Source of the DNA: a methanogenic archaeon
Lineage (GTDB): Archaea; Thermoplasmatota; Thermoplasmata; Methanomassiliicoccales; Methanomethylophilaceae
Length of the DNA: 9,812 nt
Assembly (NCBI GenBank): GCA_902787415.1
Contig: CADAGG010000042.1
Span: 1-9,812, forward strand
Direction: 5' to 3'
The notes beneath the pieces were generated by a model. The model was not told where the DNA came from, searched no databases, and was given only the letters and a program-made list of their open reading frames with translations. How positions within the stretch are numbered: position 1 is the stretch's first letter; each line of letters opens with the position of its first letter. Below are positions 1 to 5,768 of this stretch, piece after piece. Made by a program: the position numbers and the translations under genes.

Positions 1-1
1 C

Positions 2-625
2 AAGATCGACGAGGTCATCGACCGCGGAGGAAGGGTCGTCATCCCCTGCTTCGCCGTCGGAAGGACCCAGGAGATCATGCTCCTGCTGAAGAACCTCGGC
101 TACGAGATGTGGGTCGACGGAATGGGAAGGAGTGTCACCAACCTGTTCCTCGAGTACCCCGAGTACATCAGGAACGCCAAGTCCCTGAAGGCCGCCAAGA
201 GGACCTTCAACGAGGTCAGGAACAACTCCATGAGGAAGAAGGCCGCCGCAGGCCAGATCATCGTCACCACCGGCGGTATGCTGGACGGAGGACCCGTCCT
301 CACCTACCTCAGGACCCTCAAGGACGATCCCAAGAACGCCATCCTCCTCGTCGGATACCAGGCCGAGGACACCAACGGCAGGATGCTCATGGAGAAGGGA
401 TGCATCGACCTCGACGGAGAGATCGTCAAGGTCGCATGCGAGGTGCAGAAGTTCGACTTCTCCGCGCACGCGGGTCACGACCAAATCGTGGAGTTCATCC
501 GCGCCTGCGACCCCGAGAACGTCATCATCATGCACTCGGAGACCAGGGAGCTGTTCCTCCCCGACCTCGAGGATTACAACGTGATCCTTCCCAAACCCAA
601 CGAGCCGTTCGAGCTGGACATATGA
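2..625 (+). CDS. beta-CASP metallo-beta-lactamase RNase, C-terminal part (aCPSF2-like)
   Basis: This is the last 207 residues of an RNA-processing nuclease of the beta-CASP family; the 5' part, including the metallo-beta-lactamase HxHxDH motif, lies outside the window. What is visible (counting from the first whole codon): the beta-CASP motif A region PCFAVGRTQE at about 15-24 with its acidic residue, VTTGGMLDGGP at 88-98, GYQAEDTNGRML at 118-129, motif B FSAHAG with His156, and motif C IIMHSE with His178. Family knowledge: archaeal members (aCPSF1, aCPSF2, aRNase J) are zinc-dependent endo- or 5'-3' exonucleases acting in mRNA decay and 3'-end formation. The short tail after motif C and the FDFSAHAGHD wording look more like aCPSF2 than the KH-containing aCPSF1, but without the N-terminus this is a judgement. 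The stop codon overlaps the nadC start by 4 nt (ATGA), implying translational coupling. Family call very sure; subfamily about even. Confidence 0.92.
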   Translation, partial: KIDEVIDRGGRVVIPCFAVGRTQEIMLLLKNLGYEMWVDGMGRSVTNLFLEYPEYIRNAKSLKAAKRTFNEVRNNSMRKKAAAGQIIVTTGGMLDGGPVLTYLRTLKDDPKNAILLVGYQAEDTNGRMLMEKGCIDLDGEIVKVACEVQKFDFSAHAGHDQIVEFIRACDPENVIIMHSETRELFLPDLEDYNVILPKPNEPFELDI

Positions 626-1379
626 AGACACCGGATCTCAGACCCTTCCTCGAGGAGGATGTCGGCAGCGGCGACGTGACCGCGGACATCTTCCTCCCGG
701 AAGGCAACGGCAAAGCCGTCATCGCCTGCGAAGAGGACTGCGTGGTAGCGGGGCTCGACGAGGCGGTCACCATTTTCGCCATCGGCGGCGTGAAGACCAA
801 GGAGTTCGTCAGGGACGGCGATTCCGTTAAAGCGGGCACCGTCATCCTGGAGGCGAACGGGCCCCTCAAGTCGCTGATGACCTGCGAGCGCACAGCACTC
901 AACTTCCTCATGAGGATGAGCGGCATCGCCACCCTCACCCACACTGTTTCCGAAGAGGTACACGCTATAGACCCAGACCTCCGCATCGCGGCCACCCCCA
1001 CCGCTTCGGCCTCTACGACATGGCCATGGTCAAGGACAACCACATCGCGGCCGTGGGCGGCATCGACCGCATCGCCGAGCTGATGAAGAACGTCCCCGAG
1101 GGTCTGAAGGTGGAGATCGAGGTCCTGGACTTCGACGAGGGCATCAAAGCGGCCAAGGCCGGGGCGGACATAGTCATGGCGGACCACTTCCCTCCCGAGG
1201 AGGTCAGGAGACTCCACGAGGCCCTCAGGAATATCAACCCCGACATCCTGGTGGAGGCTTCCGGCAACATAACCTCGAAGACCGCTGTGAAGTATGCGGG
1301 CTGCGCCGACATCGTCTCCCTCGGAGAGCTCACCCATTCCCCCAGAGCCGTGCATTTCTCGATGGACATCGAGTACTGA
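622..1379 (+). pseudogene. nadC: nicotinate-nucleotide pyrophosphorylase (NadC) disrupted by internal deletion and frameshift
   Basis: NadC converts quinolinate and PRPP to nicotinate mononucleotide in de novo NAD synthesis. The N-terminal half reads in one frame from ATG 622 (MKTPDLRPFLEEDVGSGDVT) through CERTALNF, whose Arg90 is a PRPP/quinolinate-binding residue, and LRMSGIAT-like MRMSGIAT, to RIAAT near 996. The C-terminal half resumes in another frame with HRFGLYDMAMVKDNH near 1002-1040, then VEIEV, VMADHF, VEASGNI and SLGELTHSP, ending at 1379. The first frame stops at 1083; the second has its first ATG at 1020. Missing between them is the segment carrying the TRKTTPG motif and the GGG before HR. 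With the spacing of the M. tuberculosis enzyme, the loss is about 64 nt, giving an intact gene of 822 nt (273 residues), the usual size. Both pieces are well conserved, so the lesion is recent or an assembly fault. The enzyme as written would be dead: the catalytic Arg-Lys pair is gone. Confidence 0.9.
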
Positions 1380-1392
1380 GCGGACGATTCGA

Positions 1393-1399
1393 TTTATAC
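1393..1399 (+). promoter_or_regulatory. TATA box for the 79-residue Cys-rich protein
   Basis: The sequence tttatac is an archaeal TATA-like box in an otherwise GC-rich stretch, directly after the nadC stop. Its centre is about 25 nt before the ATG at 1421, so transcription should begin at or within a few bases of the start codon. No Shine-Dalgarno lies in front of that ATG, which agrees with a leaderless mRNA. The same spacing recurs at two other genes in this window. Confidence 0.6.
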
Positions 1400-1420
1400 G
1401 AGGGAGCAGATTCCACCCTC

Positions 1421-1660
1421 ATGGCATTGGATTTCAGCCAATACAAGTGCGAGTTCTGCGGAGCTCCCTGCACCCAGGTCCTCTTCGCTGCCTTCCTGTG
1501 CGACAAGAAGGAATGCGTGGACAAGGCCAGGGACGCCAGGGGCGGACCCGGCGGACACATGAACCGCAAGGCGGCAGGCAAATCTATCCTCCCCGAGGAC
1601 ATCATCCGCGAGGACCAGATCATCAACGCCTCGTCGGACGCGGATCCCAAAAACGATTAA
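1421..1660 (+). CDS. small Cys-rich, probably zinc-binding protein of unknown function
   Basis: A 79-residue soluble protein that I do not recognise as a named family. Residues 8-32 hold five cysteines in the pattern C10-x2-C13-x3-C17-x9-C27-x4-C32 (YKCEFCGAPC, then LCDKKEC), which looks like a small zinc finger of the treble-clef or zinc-ribbon kind. A Gly-rich turn (RGGPGGHMNRK, about 40-50) with a further His46 and several basic residues follows, then an acidic, probably flexible tail. No signal peptide or membrane segment is seen. The ATG at 1421 is the only sensible start, placed about 25 nt after a TATA box and without Shine-Dalgarno. It appears to be its own transcription unit, ending in an oligo-T run and hairpin. 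A nucleic-acid or protein-binding role is a guess from the finger alone. Confidence 0.75.
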   Translation: MALDFSQYKCEFCGAPCTQVLFAAFLCDKKECVDKARDARGGPGGHMNRKAAGKSILPEDIIREDQIINASSDADPKND

Positions 1661-1665
1661 ACAGG

Positions 1666-1697
1666 TTTTTTCCAGATGAGGGCGACCCCTCATCTGG
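1666..1697 (+). terminator. oligo-T tract plus 11-bp hairpin between convergent genes
   Basis: Six T residues (1666-1671) follow the stop codon of the Cys-rich protein by 5 nt. Immediately after them lies a perfect inverted repeat: ccagatgaggg at 1672-1682 and ccctcatctgg at 1687-1697 with a 4-nt loop (cgac). The T run precedes the hairpin on the plus strand, which suits archaeal U-tract termination more than the bacterial hairpin-then-U arrangement. The hairpin sits 9 nt past the purH stop on the opposite strand and could form at both transcripts' 3' ends, stabilising them or blocking read-through. The structure is directly visible; its role is inferred. Confidence 0.6.
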
Positions 1698-1706
1698 AGT
1701 GATGTT

Positions 1707-3266
1707 TCATCCGTGCCTGAAGACACGGCAGCCGGTGTAAACCATCGCGATGTTGTGCTCGTTGGCAGCATCGATGGACTCCTGGTCCCTGACGCTTCCT
1801 CCGGGCTGGATGATGGCGGTGATTCCCGCCTCGGCGGCTGCATCGACGGCATCCCTGAAGGGGAAGAACGCGTCGGATGCCATGACGCATCCCTTGGTGG
1901 GCTCGTTGGCCTTGAAGGATGCGATCTTGGCGGAGTCGACACGGCTCATCTGACCGGCACCGATTCCGACGGCGTGCTCTCCGCGCACGTAAACGACTGC
2001 GTTGGAGGTGACGTGCTTGGCGAGCTTCCAGGCGAACAGCAGGGAGTGGGCCTCCTCCTTGGTGGGGGCGCGCTTGGTGACGACCTGCAGGTTCTCGGGG
2101 TCCACGACGACGTCCTCGTCGGTCTGGACGAGCAGTCCTCCCTGGACCTTCTTGGTCTTCATCTCCCTGACGCGGTAGGCGGGTCCGATGGGCTGGTTGG
2201 TCCTGAGGAGACGGATGCTCTTCTTGAGGGACAGCACCTCGAGGGCCTCCTTGTCGAAGTCGGGGGCGATGACGGCCTCCACGAAGTACTCGTGGATCAT
2301 GTTGGCGGTCTCCAGGTCGCACTTGCGGTTCAGAGCGATGACGCATCCGAAGGCGGACAGGGGGTCCACGTCGTAGGCGGTCCTGAAGGCCTTGGCGATG
2401 GTGTCGTCGCTGGCGAGTCCGCAGGGGTTGGTGTGCTTCATGATGGTCGCGGTGGGCCTCTCGAAGTCCATCACGATGTCCAGGGCCTTGTCCAGGTCGA
2501 GGATGTTGTTGTAGGAGAGCTCCTTTCCGTGGAGGATCTCCGCCTTGGCGACGGTGACTCCCGCGGTGAAGGGCATGGAGTAGAAGGCGGCCTTCTGGTT
2601 GGGGTTCTCTCCGTACCTGAGGTCGCAGACCTTCTCGACGGGCTGGGGCCAGGATGCGGGGAACAGCTCCTTGGCGAAGCGGGGGTTCATCTGGCTGGCG
2701 ATCATCGCATCGTAGTTGGCGGTGACGGTGAAGGCGTTGGCCATGAGGGTGGCGAGCAGGTCCTCTCCGATCTCCCCTCCGGTGGCCTTCATGGCGTCCA
2801 GGATGTCGGCGTACTGCTCGGGTCCGGTGACGACTGCCACGGACTTGTAGTTCTTGGCGGCGGCACGGATCATGCTGGGTCCTCCGATGTCGATGTTCTC
2901 GACGATCTCCTCGAGGGTGGCTCCCTCTTTGAGGACGGTCTGTTTGAAGGGGTAGAGGTTGACGACGATCATGTCGATGGGCTCGATACCCATGTCGGCG
3001 ATGGCCTTCATGTGCTCGGGAACGTCCCTCCTTGCCAGGATTCCGGCGTGGATCTTGGGGTGAAGGGTCTTGACGCGGCCGTCGAGCATCTCGGGGAAAC
3101 CGGTCACCTCGGCCACCTCGATGACCTTGATGCCGTTCTCGTTCAGAAGCCTGTAGGTTCCGCCGGTGGAGATGATCTCCACACCCATGGATGCGAGGGC
3201 CTTGGCGAACTCCACGATACCGGACTTGTCCGATACGCTGATGATTGCTCTCTTGATTTTTACCAG
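1707..3266 (-). CDS. purH: bifunctional AICAR transformylase / IMP cyclohydrolase (PurH), CTG start
   Basis: PurH carries out the last two steps of IMP synthesis: formylation of AICAR with 10-formyl-tetrahydrofolate, then ring closure. The N-terminal cyclohydrolase (MGS-like) domain spans about residues 1-150, with SVSDKSG at 10-16, STGGT, and [13 protein letters not shown] at about 63-75. The transformylase domain follows, with LRYGENPNQ, the catalytic KHTNPCG (Lys277-His278) and the C-terminal QPGGSVRD and TGCRVFRHG. Length from the CTG is 519 residues, normal for the fused bacterial-type enzyme. No ATG, GTG or TTG lies between the in-frame upstream stop (3300-3302) and GTG 3215, yet the conserved [15 protein letters not shown] is coded upstream of that GTG. 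The CTG at 3266-3264 gives the family's usual N-terminus and has GGAGG 7 nt before it, so I chose it; a miscalled base is the alternative. It is transcribed alone, divergent from the methyltransferase gene. Function very sure; start codon moderately so. Confidence 0.95.
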   Translation of the reverse strand: MVKIKRAIISVSDKSGIVEFAKALASMGVEIISTGGTYRLLNENGIKVIEVAEVTGFPEMLDGRVKTLHPKIHAGILARRDVPEHMKAIADMGIEPIDMIVVNLYPFKQTVLKEGATLEEIVENIDIGGPSMIRAAAKNYKSVAVVTGPEQYADILDAMKATGGEIGEDLLATLMANAFTVTANYDAMIASQMNPRFAKELFPASWPQPVEKVCDLRYGENPNQKAAFYSMPFTAGVTVAKAEILHGKELSYNNILDLDKALDIVMDFERPTATIMKHTNPCGLASDDTIAKAFRTAYDVDPLSAFGCVIALNRKCDLETANMIHEYFVEAVIAPDFDKEALEVLSLKKSIRLLRTNQPIGPAYRVREMKTKKVQGGLLVQTDEDVVVDPENLQVVTKRAPTKEEAHSLLFAWKLAKHVTSNAVVYVRGEHAVGIGAGQMSRVDSAKIASFKANEPTKGCVMASDAFFPFRDAVDAAAEAGITAIIQPGGSVRDQESIDAANEHNIAMVYTGCRVFRHG

Positions 3267-3273
3267 ATTGATG

Positions 3274-3278
3274 CCTCC
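3274..3278 (-). promoter_or_regulatory. Shine-Dalgarno of purH, sets a CTG start
   Basis: On the minus strand the bases read GGAGG, complementary to the archaeal 16S rRNA 3' end, followed by a 7-nt spacer (catcaat) and then CTG at 3266. The distance is ideal for initiation at that CTG and wrong for the downstream GTG at 3215, about 58 nt away. This is the main reason for placing the start there. Confidence 0.65.
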
Positions 3279-3321
3279 GTTTGGGAATGTTTTGGTACGT
3301 TATTTCTTATCGCGGGCGGGT

Positions 3322-3331
3322 TAATATATGT
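3322..3331 (-). promoter_or_regulatory. candidate TATA box of purH
   Basis: On the minus strand an AT-only core, about acatatatta, stands out from the surrounding GC-rich sequence. It would place the transcription start near 3300, giving a leader of roughly 35 nt that contains the GGAGG site. The box is nearly symmetric, so it could also be read toward the methyltransferase gene, but that gene starts about 150 nt away. Confidence 0.5.
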
Positions 3332-3361
3332 TTTATCGGAACGGACACCGGGATGGGTTGG

Positions 3362-3376
3362 GTTTTCCCCGAAAAC
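3362..3376. repeat. short inverted repeat in the purH / methyltransferase intergenic region
   Basis: The arms gttttc (3362-3367) and gaaaac (3371-3376) flank a ccc loop. It lies between the two divergent promoter candidates, about 35 nt from the purH TATA box. A 6-bp repeat of this kind may be a regulator site or chance; nothing else marks it. The rest of the 3267-3478 gap is GC-rich and shows no coding signal in any frame. Confidence 0.25.
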
Positions 3377-3448
3377 GGCCGGACCGGACACGAATCCAGA
3401 CGATGCGGCGGGGCCCCAAATCCCGGAGGAGGGATGGGGCAAACCGAA

Positions 3449-3462
3449 CGTTTTTTGTTTTA
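3449..3462 (+). promoter_or_regulatory. weak T-rich promoter element before the METTL5-like gene
   Basis: A T-rich run (cgttttttgtttta) is centred about 25 nt before the ATG pair at 3479/3482. The position matches the TATA-to-start spacing of other genes here and would give a leaderless message. The sequence is a poor TATA match, so this is tentative. Confidence 0.3.
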
Positions 3463-3481
3463 CAAGTGCATGACCCAGATG

Positions 3482-4075
3482 ATGAAAAAGAAAGAGCTGG
3501 AGATGCTGCTCGAGAAGGTGAGGCCGTTCGCCGAACCCGATCCCCGGCTGGAACAGTACCCCACCCCCGCGGTCATCGCCGCCGACATCGCCTATTCAGC
3601 CTACGCGGCGGGCGACATCGAGGGCATGAAGGTCCTCGACCTGGGATGCGGTACTGGGATGTTCTCGGTGGCAGCGGCTCTTCTCGGAGCGGGGGCGGTC
3701 GTGGGCTACGACATCTCCGACAAGGCGCTCCGCATCGCTGAACAGAACGCCGCCGACCTCGGCCTCGACATAACCTTCAGACAGGCTGACATCCGCGAGG
3801 TGGACGAGGGCGCCGACACCGTGCTCATGAACCCTCCCTTCGGCAGTCAGAACCGGAATGCCGACCGTCCGTTCCTGGAGAAGGCCCTGGAATCCGCCGA
3901 GAGGGTGTACTCCATCCACATGGCCAACACCTTGGACTTCGTGAGGACGTTCGCCGAGGAACGGGGACGGGAGGTCGTCTCTCATAAAATTTATAAGTAC
4001 GTAATCCCCCATACTTTCTCGTTCCATACCAAGATGAAACAGACCGTGGAGATTGCCGCGGTGGTTATACATTGA
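3482..4075 (+). CDS. METTL5-like N6-adenine RNA methyltransferase
   Basis: A 197-residue class I SAM-dependent methyltransferase. From ATG 3482: a KKKELEMLLEKV helix, then EQYPTPA at 24-30, the hallmark N-terminal loop of the METTL5 group, the SAM-binding motif VLDLGCGTG at 51-59, an acidic GYDISD at 75-80, and the catalytic NPPFGSQ at 117-123, followed by ADRPFLEKALE and YSIH. In eukaryotes METTL5 makes one m6A in 18S rRNA; an rRNA target here is inferred from family, not shown. Start choice: ATGs at 3470, 3479 and 3482 are all in frame, and the family normally begins just before the KKKxLE helix, so 3479 or 3482 is best. An in-frame ATG at 3434 has GGAGG 4 nt upstream but would add a tail (FLFYKC...) unlike the family. 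The gene ends 16 nt before csl4, which has a promoter of its own. Confidence 0.87.
   Translation: MKKKELEMLLEKVRPFAEPDPRLEQYPTPAVIAADIAYSAYAAGDIEGMKVLDLGCGTGMFSVAAALLGAGAVVGYDISDKALRIAEQNAADLGLDITFRQADIREVDEGADTVLMNPPFGSQNRNADRPFLEKALESAERVYSIHMANTLDFVRTFAEERGREVVSHKIYKYVIPHTFSFHTKMKQTVEIAAVVIH
4064..4070 (+). promoter_or_regulatory. TATA box for csl4
   Basis: The sequence gttatac, nearly the same as the box before the Cys-rich gene, lies inside the last codons of the methyltransferase gene. Its centre is 25 nt before the csl4 ATG at 4092, predicting a leaderless csl4 message. A second strong AT-rich stretch (aaaatttataag, 3986-3997) further inside the methyltransferase gene could be an alternative promoter with a leader of about 70 nt. 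Confidence 0.5.
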
Positions 4076-4091
4076 CATTCAGAGAGATAAC

Positions 4092-4652
4092 ATGACTCAG
4101 AAACAGGTTCTTCCCGGAGACGAGATTGCGGTAGAGGAGGAGTACGTAGCTGCCGAGGGCACCTACGTCAGGGACGGTAAGATCTACGCCTCCCAGTGCG
4201 GCACCCTCGTGCTCGACGACAACGAATGCGTCGCGAAGGTCGTATCCTACAATCCCCCCAACATCCTCCAGATCGGAGACATCGTCTACCTCAACATCGA
4301 CGACTGCAGGAAGACCATGGCCACCGCCACCGCTCTCGCCACCGAGGGCAACGACAGGCCCATCGGCAGCAGCACCGTGGCCACCATCCACGTCTCCAAG
4401 ATCTCCCCCGACTACACCGACAACGTCGCCGACGAGTTCAGGAAGGGAGACCTGGTCCGCGGCAAGGTCATCAGCGTGAAACCCTCGCTCCAGCTCACCA
4501 CCAAGGAACCCCACCTCGGAGTCGTCCGCGCCCAGTGCGGAATGTGCAAGACCGAACTGGTCCCCAAGGGCAAGAAGAACCTCTACTGCCCCAAGTGCAA
4601 GCGCTCCCAGCCCAGGAAACTGGCGGATGACTACGGAGACGTCGTAATATGA
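4092..4652 (+). CDS. csl4: exosome complex RNA-binding subunit Csl4
   Basis: Csl4 caps the archaeal RNA exosome (Rrp41/Rrp42 ring), binds RNA and helps recruit partners such as DnaG for 3'-5' RNA decay. The 186-residue protein shows the N-terminal Csl4 domain (VLPGDEIAVEEEYVAAEGTY, then IYASQCGTL at about 31-39), an S1 RNA-binding fold at roughly 60-145 (IGDIVYLNI; FRKGDLVRGKVISV), and a C-terminal zinc ribbon with C149-x2-C152 and C166-x2-C169. Length is typical. I chose the ATG at 4092 because the family starts just before VLPGD; an in-frame ATG at 4053 would add 13 residues that overlap the methyltransferase frame. The stop overlaps the next gene by 4 nt (ATGA). Both usual zinc pairs are present and nothing is truncated. 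Confidence 0.95.
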   Translation: MTQKQVLPGDEIAVEEEYVAAEGTYVRDGKIYASQCGTLVLDDNECVAKVVSYNPPNILQIGDIVYLNIDDCRKTMATATALATEGNDRPIGSSTVATIHVSKISPDYTDNVADEFRKGDLVRGKVISVKPSLQLTTKEPHLGVVRAQCGMCKTELVPKGKKNLYCPKCKRSQPRKLADDYGDVVI

Positions 4653-4834
4653 TGACCGAGCAGGAACTCCAGCAGATGCAGGCGCTCAAGGACGAGATCG
4701 CCACGCTCCGCTCCGAGATCGACAGCCTCCGCGGATTCGTCAAGGCCCTCTACTCCATGATGGACGAGGACGAGCAGTACGACGGCCCCGAGGGCATGGT
4801 CGGCGGTGTGGATTTCAGAGGAATCAACACATGA
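4649..4834 (+). CDS. 61-residue coiled-coil protein, unknown function
   Basis: A very small acidic protein that I do not recognise. Residues 4-40 (beginning EQELQQMQALKDEI, then LRSEIDSLRGFVKAL) have hydrophobic residues at heptad spacing and predict one amphipathic helix or coiled coil. The tail is acidic and Gly-rich (DEDEQYDGPEGMVGG) and probably disordered. There is no cysteine, signal peptide or membrane segment. It begins within the csl4 stop (ATGATG at 4649) and its own stop overlaps the next gene's ATG, so it is translated between csl4 and the ThiI-like gene as part of a tightly coupled unit. That placement and a codon use like its neighbours argue that it is a true gene. A role as a small partner of Csl4 or the PP-loop protein is only suggested by context. 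Confidence 0.75.
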   Translation: MMTEQELQQMQALKDEIATLRSEIDSLRGFVKALYSMMDEDEQYDGPEGMVGGVDFRGINT

Positions 4835-5457
4835 AGGTCCTGTGCCTCCTCTCCGGCGGCATCGATTCACCGGTGGCCGCGTATCTCATGTCGAAGGTGG
4901 GAGCGGAGGTCATACTTTTGCATATGGACCTCAGTCCGTACGCCGACGAGAGGCTCCTCGAGAAGGTCAAGAAACAGACCGAGGCGCTCCGTCTGGCCAC
5001 AGGGAAGGATATCCCCCTGTATACGGCGCCCCACGGCATGTCCCAGCAGGTCATCGTCGACAAGGCCGACAGCCTCTACCGCTGCATCCTCTGCAAGCAC
5101 GTCATGCAGCTGACCGCCAAGAACCTCTGTCAGAAACTGGGGGCATCCGCCATCGTCATGGGCGATTCGCTCGGACAGGTCGCATCCCAGACCCTCATGA
5201 ACATCAGGTCGGAGGTCGCCGGCGTGGGCATCCCCATCATCAGGCCCCTCATAGGCTACGACAAGCTGGAGATCATCGAGATCGCCAAGAAGATCGGCAC
5301 CTACGAGATCTCCAACATGGAGGCCAGGGAGTGCACCATCGTCCCCAAGAAAGTGGTCACCGAGTCCGATGTGAAGAAGTCGCAGGAGCTCTACGAGACC
5401 ATAGGCTCGCTCGCGCTGGCCGAGAAAGCGGCCGAAGATGCCGTCAGGGTCCTCTGA
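4831..5457 (+). CDS. stand-alone ThiI-type PP-loop sulfurtransferase domain (no THUMP)
   Basis: A 208-residue ATP-pyrophosphatase matching the catalytic domain of ThiI, the enzyme that makes 4-thiouridine at tRNA position 8. The PP-loop SGGIDSP is at residues 8-14, so the protein starts directly at this fold. Then come YRCILCKHVM (Cys85, Cys88), GDSLGQVASQT at 111-121, RPLIGYDK at 138-145, IGTYEIS and Cys168 in ARECTIVPKK. Full ThiI is about 380-480 residues, with ferredoxin-like and THUMP tRNA-binding domains first; both are absent, and the 4-nt overlap with the previous gene leaves no room for them. In methanococcal ThiI a CxxC pair and a later Cys bind an Fe-S cluster; Cys85, Cys88 and Cys168 sit at the matching places. 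Cys168 also matches E. coli Cys344. Function on tRNA or another substrate is open. It ends 5 nt from a convergent gene. Confidence 0.85.
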   Translation: MKVLCLLSGGIDSPVAAYLMSKVGAEVILLHMDLSPYADERLLEKVKKQTEALRLATGKDIPLYTAPHGMSQQVIVDKADSLYRCILCKHVMQLTAKNLCQKLGASAIVMGDSLGQVASQTLMNIRSEVAGVGIPIIRPLIGYDKLEIIEIAKKIGTYEISNMEARECTIVPKKVVTESDVKKSQELYETIGSLALAEKAAEDAVRVL

Positions 5458-5462
5458 GATTC

Positions 5463-5747
5463 TCAGTGGCTGTGCCTTTTAGCAGCAGTATAGTTGTAGA
5501 ATGCGGGGCAGGAATCAATCTCCTCCTCGTTGTAGAGCATATCCATGGTGATGCGCTCGATGTAGGGCGCCTGGATACGGGACACGTAGATGGTGTAGTC
5601 GCCGACGGGCAGCTTGATATCCGATTCCTTGTAGGGCTTGACCTCGGTAGAGACGAGGGCGGGGCCGAGACATGCGGTGCACACACGGAAGTCGTGTTTC
5701 TCACGGAGGACCATCTCCTTCACCGCATCGTCCACTTCGATCTGCAT
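5463..5747 (-). CDS. 94-residue conserved-looking Cys protein, unknown function
   Basis: I do not recognise this family. The protein has a short N-terminal helix (VDDAVKEMVLREKHDF), then VCTACLGP with a C23-x2-C26 pair, a stretch of alternating residues likely to form strands (DIKLPVGDYTIYVSRIQ), EEEIDSCPAFYNY with Cys80, and a His-rich end (KRHSH). The three Cys and the terminal His residues could bind a metal, but no known site is matched. It is soluble with no signal sequence. ATG 5747 has no Shine-Dalgarno and lies about 25 nt after a TATA box, so it is probably a leaderless single gene even though the helicase gene ends just upstream on the same strand. Codon use matches the neighbours, which supports it as real. 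Confidence 0.72.
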   Translation of the reverse strand: MQIEVDDAVKEMVLREKHDFRVCTACLGPALVSTEVKPYKESDIKLPVGDYTIYVSRIQAPYIERITMDMLYNEEEIDSCPAFYNYTAAKRHSH

Positions 5748-5768
5748 ACGTGCGGGATTACGATGCAG

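Noticed and set aside
109..1083. One 324-residue protein reading through from 109
   Set aside because: The part before 622 is an out-of-frame reading of the beta-CASP gene; only the part from 622 is NadC.
1713..3473. A 586-codon open frame on the plus strand, antisense to purH
   Set aside because: The translation is Gly/Asp/Val/Leu repeats without domains, while purH on the other strand has full family motifs.
3281..3481. Extended N-terminus of the methyltransferase starting at 3281 or 3434
   Set aside because: The added residues do not resemble the family. ATG 3434 has a close GGAGG and cannot be fully excluded, but the family starts near KKKELE and a T-rich element sits at the right distance from 3479/3482.
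4053..4091. Csl4 start at ATG 4053
   Set aside because: It would overlap the end of the methyltransferase gene by 23 nt and add residues foreign to Csl4; ATG 4092 has a TATA box at the leaderless distance.
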